64,000 nucleotides of DNA, taken from positions 1,426,378 to 1,490,377 of the forward strand of contig NZ_JADYWF010000001.1 of assembly GCF_015864945.1 (NCBI RefSeq), in the 5' to 3' direction. Shown in pieces: positions 62,311-64,000 of this stretch; positions within the stretch are counted from its first letter, which is position 1, and each line of letters starts with the position of its first letter. A program made the position numbers and the translations under genes. The notes below the pieces were generated by a model, which saw only the letters and a program-made list of their open reading frames with translations, made no database searches and was not told the DNA's origin. The DNA is from Salinibacterium sp. NG253 (GTDB lineage: Bacteria > Actinomycetota > Actinomycetes > Actinomycetales > Microbacteriaceae).

Positions 62311-62925
62311 GAAGCGCCGCGCGTCATCCGCCTTCTCATCGCTGACGACGAACACCTCATTCGCGGGGCCTTGAGTGCGCTGCTCAACCTGGAAGCCGAT
62401 ATCGAGGTCATCGCGAGCGTCGACAACGGTGTTGCTGCGGCAGAGCAAGCACTCGCGCTTCAGCCGGATGTCTGTCTGCTCGACCTCGAAATGCCGCAGG
62501 CCGATGGAATCGAGGCCGCCACACGCATCCTCGCCACCGTCGCCACGAAGGTCGTCATCGTGACCCGCCACGCGCGGCCAGGCGTGCTGCGCCGGGCACT
62601 CGCCGCCCGCGTCTCTGGATTCGTGCCCAAGTCAACGCCCGCTGAAGACTTGGCTGCTGTGATTCGGGATGTCGTGGCCGGCAAGCGCTACATCGATGCC
62701 GAAATCGCGGCGACGGCTCTCACTGCCGAACGCTGCCCTCTCACCGACCGCGAGCTGGACGCGCTGCGGTTCAGCCGCTCCACGATGAGCGTGCAGGAGA
62801 TCGCTGATGCTCTACACCTCGCGCCCGGAACCGTGCGCAATTATCTGTCCTCCGCGATGACGAAGCTCGACGCTCGCTCGCGGCACGACGCCGCCGATAA
62901 GGCGTGGCAGCAGGGGTGGATCTAG
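62266..62925 (+). CDS. NarL/LuxR-family response regulator, DesR-like
   Basis: 219 residues from the GTG at 62266. Three in-frame GTGs 15 bp apart (62266, 62281, 62296) can all start the protein because of a tandem repeat; the first overlaps the kinase stop. The receiver domain has ADDEHLIRGAL, the phosphoacceptor in DVCLLDLEMPQADGIEA, and Lys in FVPKSTPAEDL. The LuxR helix-turn-helix is CPLTDRELDALRFSRSTMSVQEIADALHLAPGTVRNYLSSAM. The 18-bp palindrome before the kinase is its likely site. Confidence 0.93.
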   Translation: MSEAGVSEAGVSAAGEAPRVIRLLIADDEHLIRGALSALLNLEADIEVIASVDNGVAAAEQALALQPDVCLLDLEMPQADGIEAATRILATVATKVVIVTRHARPGVLRRALAARVSGFVPKSTPAEDLAAVIRDVVAGKRYIDAEIAATALTAERCPLTDRELDALRFSRSTMSVQEIADALHLAPGTVRNYLSSAMTKLDARSRHDAADKAWQQGWI

Positions 62926-63278
62926 CGGGCGGCTTCGCTTGCAGAAGCGCCCGCGGGCCGAGCGAAAGTGAGCGCCCACGACTGGGCTCCCTGTTCGGTC
63001 TCGACCCAGCCATCCGCTTCGATGTCGTGGCGGATCTTCGCAAGGTGCTCGGCCATGCGCGGCGCGTACGCTTCATCAGGATTCATCGGATCGAACATGT
63101 GATTTGACGAGAAGGTTCCGCTTTCGTAGCGAGTGTCGCCATCTACCTTGCCGACAAAGCGCAGCGTTCGGTTGAACACTCCTGTTGTGTACGAGGTAAG
63201 CAATCTCGCCAGTTTTGAGATTTCGACGTCTTCGACTTCGATGCGGAGCAACTCGCGTTGTGCGTTCATGCGTCCCAT
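62922..63278 (-). CDS. Hypothetical protein
   Basis: 118 residues (an inner ATG at 63269 is possible). It is a soluble protein with an alternating hydrophobic pattern (LLRIEVEDVEISKLARLLTSY; NRTLRFVGKVDGDTRYESG; FDPMNPDEAYAPRMAEHLAKIRHDI). No family is recognised. Its 3' end overlaps the convergent response-regulator gene by 4 bp. Confidence 0.65.
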   Translation of the reverse strand: MGRMNAQRELLRIEVEDVEISKLARLLTSYTTGVFNRTLRFVGKVDGDTRYESGTFSSNHMFDPMNPDEAYAPRMAEHLAKIRHDIEADGWVETEQGAQSWALTFARPAGASASEAAR

Positions 63279-63335
63279 AGTGCGCCTGAGATGCGCGTTT
63301 GTAAACGGGCCCGGCGAGCGAACCCTGCGGCAGGG

Positions 63336-63917
63336 CTACTCGTAGCCGTAAGTGAAGTACCCGGCGTAGCGGAACCAGTCGCCGAGCAGCGGAGTGTGGA
63401 GCCGAACGTCCACGTGCTGTCGTCCGTCGGCCCACGACTCGTCGACGGTGACCGTGGCGAGCGCGGGGATGCGGAGGCGCAGACCAGCCAGATGTAGCCA
63501 CTGGCGATCGGAGCGCAACCGCATGCGTCCATCCGTGACCGCGAGTTCCAGGCGCACTTCGAAGCCGCCGCGCCTGCCTAAGAAGTCGTGCAGGCGGCCG
63601 TCGACGACGCGCATCTCATCCTGTAGGACGCGATCTCGACCCGGAAAGTGGAAGGTGCGCACAGCGCCGAGGTCGCCATCCGCGGTGGGGGTGTTGACGA
63701 CATTGAAAGGCACGTTGCGCGCATATTCGGGGAAGAGGATGCGTTGCCACGCCATAAAGGCCAGCACCGGTTTCAGGATGCGCAGCGGCGACCCCGCTAG
63801 GTCGAACACTCCGCTGCCGACGCCAACGCGCTGACCGCCATCGAAGTAGGGGCGGAGCTCAGGCGCTAGCTCGTCGAGTTCGGCACCGAGTACGCGGCGA
63901 TAGACCGACTCGGTCAC
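63336..63917 (-). CDS. DUF4166 protein
   Basis: 193 residues from a GTG at 63917 overlapping the previous gene's stop as GTGA. DUF4166 features are VYRRVLGAELDELAPELRPYF, RILFPEYARNVPFNVVNTP and FHFPGRDRVLQDEMRVVDGRL; it ends DWFRYAGYFTYGYE. The function of DUF4166 is unknown; in related genomes the domain sits beside or is fused to nucleotide-sugar or saccharopine-type dehydrogenase-like proteins. Confidence 0.85.
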   Translation of the reverse strand: MTESVYRRVLGAELDELAPELRPYFDGGQRVGVGSGVFDLAGSPLRILKPVLAFMAWQRILFPEYARNVPFNVVNTPTADGDLGAVRTFHFPGRDRVLQDEMRVVDGRLHDFLGRRGGFEVRLELAVTDGRMRLRSDRQWLHLAGLRLRIPALATVTVDESWADGRQHVDVRLHTPLLGDWFRYAGYFTYGYE

Positions 63918-64000
63918 GATTGCGTCTGCTGACCGGTGGCAGCCGGATGCTCGTCCGACGTCGAGCTCGACTCAGCACCAGCACCTCGCAGTGACGTCAC
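63914..64000 (-). CDS. C-terminal end of a protein upstream of DUF4166 (partial)
   Basis: An open frame continues off the right edge and ends with a TGA that overlaps the DUF4166 GTG, the coupling style used throughout the window. The visible 28 residues (Gly/Ser/Thr/Glu/Gln-rich, e.g. GAGAESSSTSDEHPAA) look like a disordered C-terminus, so the family cannot be named. Confidence 0.4.
   Translation of the reverse strand: MTSLRGAGAESSSTSDEHPAATGQQTQS

Noticed and set aside
1-64000. CRISPR arrays, insertion sequences, prophage genes, tRNA or rRNA genes
   Set aside because: I found no regularly spaced repeats, transposase or integrase motifs, or cloverleaf-type sequences. All tandem repeats seen are inside or beside coding regions.

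Overview
The window is chromosomal DNA of a moderately GC-rich actinobacterium. The gene set points to order Micrococcales, probably family Microbacteriaceae: a DUF3073 protein, a sterol-carrier-like gene beside purD, a MalFG-type sugar importer without its own ATPase, a YczR/YczE pair, twin CrcB subunits and several leaderless or GTG starts. The family is inferred from gene content and style, not from a marker gene. I see no rRNA, tRNA, CRISPR array, insertion sequence or prophage. Almost all the DNA is coding, in short operons often joined by ATGA or GTGA overlaps.

Region by region. 1-4.1 kb: an iron-siderophore uptake locus (binding lipoprotein, ATPase, two FecCD permeases, siderophore-interacting reductase) with two DtxR/IdeR-type iron boxes. 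4.1-7.7 kb: an XRE regulator, an exported ferritin-like DUF2202 protein and a divergent OmpR-type two-component system. 7.7-11.3 kb: a weakly coding stretch, RecQ and a DMT exporter. 11.3-15.1 kb: an alpha-glucoside-type ABC importer behind a LacI-type operator. 15.1-16.7 kb: cysE-cysK. 16.9-21.9 kb: a lipoprotein, and a giant secreted nuclease fused to a 5'-nucleotidase. 22.0-26.1 kb: a tryptophan-to-anthranilate (kynurenine) operon, kynA - amidohydrolase - kynU - PaaX-type regulator, in which the amidohydrolase occupies the formamidase position. 26.2-31.2 kb: a Pro-Gly repeat leader ORF coupled to a NUDIX gene, a PGPGW protein, and an MgtA-type P-ATPase translationally coupled to an upstream flippase-like gene. 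31.2-37.5 kb: a DEAD-box helicase with a very long repetitive N-terminus, a small membrane protein and an RND exporter.

37.6-42.2 kb: yczR/yczE, a TipA-like MerR regulator, an exported Ig-like protein, and two crcB genes. 42.2-45.7 kb: pseudouridine catabolism (psuG-psuK) with trpF as the last gene and a divergent LysR regulator. 45.7-50.9 kb: a solo AAA ATPase, a flavin monooxygenase, DUF3073, a class-V aminotransferase with an acidic repeat tail at its N-terminus, and an EamA exporter. 50.9-56.7 kb: purine synthesis genes purM, purF, purD and purC, with a sterol-carrier-like gene and a small membrane gene between purF and purD. 56.7-64 kb: a NYN-domain nuclease, two GNAT acetyltransferases, a PadR-HAAS pair, a small multidrug-export protein, a DesKR-like two-component system and a DUF4166 locus.

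The strongest candidate for something not fully described is the kynurenine operon. A complete metal-dependent amidohydrolase, overlapping its neighbours by 4 bp on both sides, sits where a kynurenine formamidase is required. Secondary candidates are the Pro-Gly leader peptide coupled to the NUDIX gene, the trpF-psuGK operon, and a set of short in-frame tandem repeats that lengthen protein N-termini or multiply start codons.
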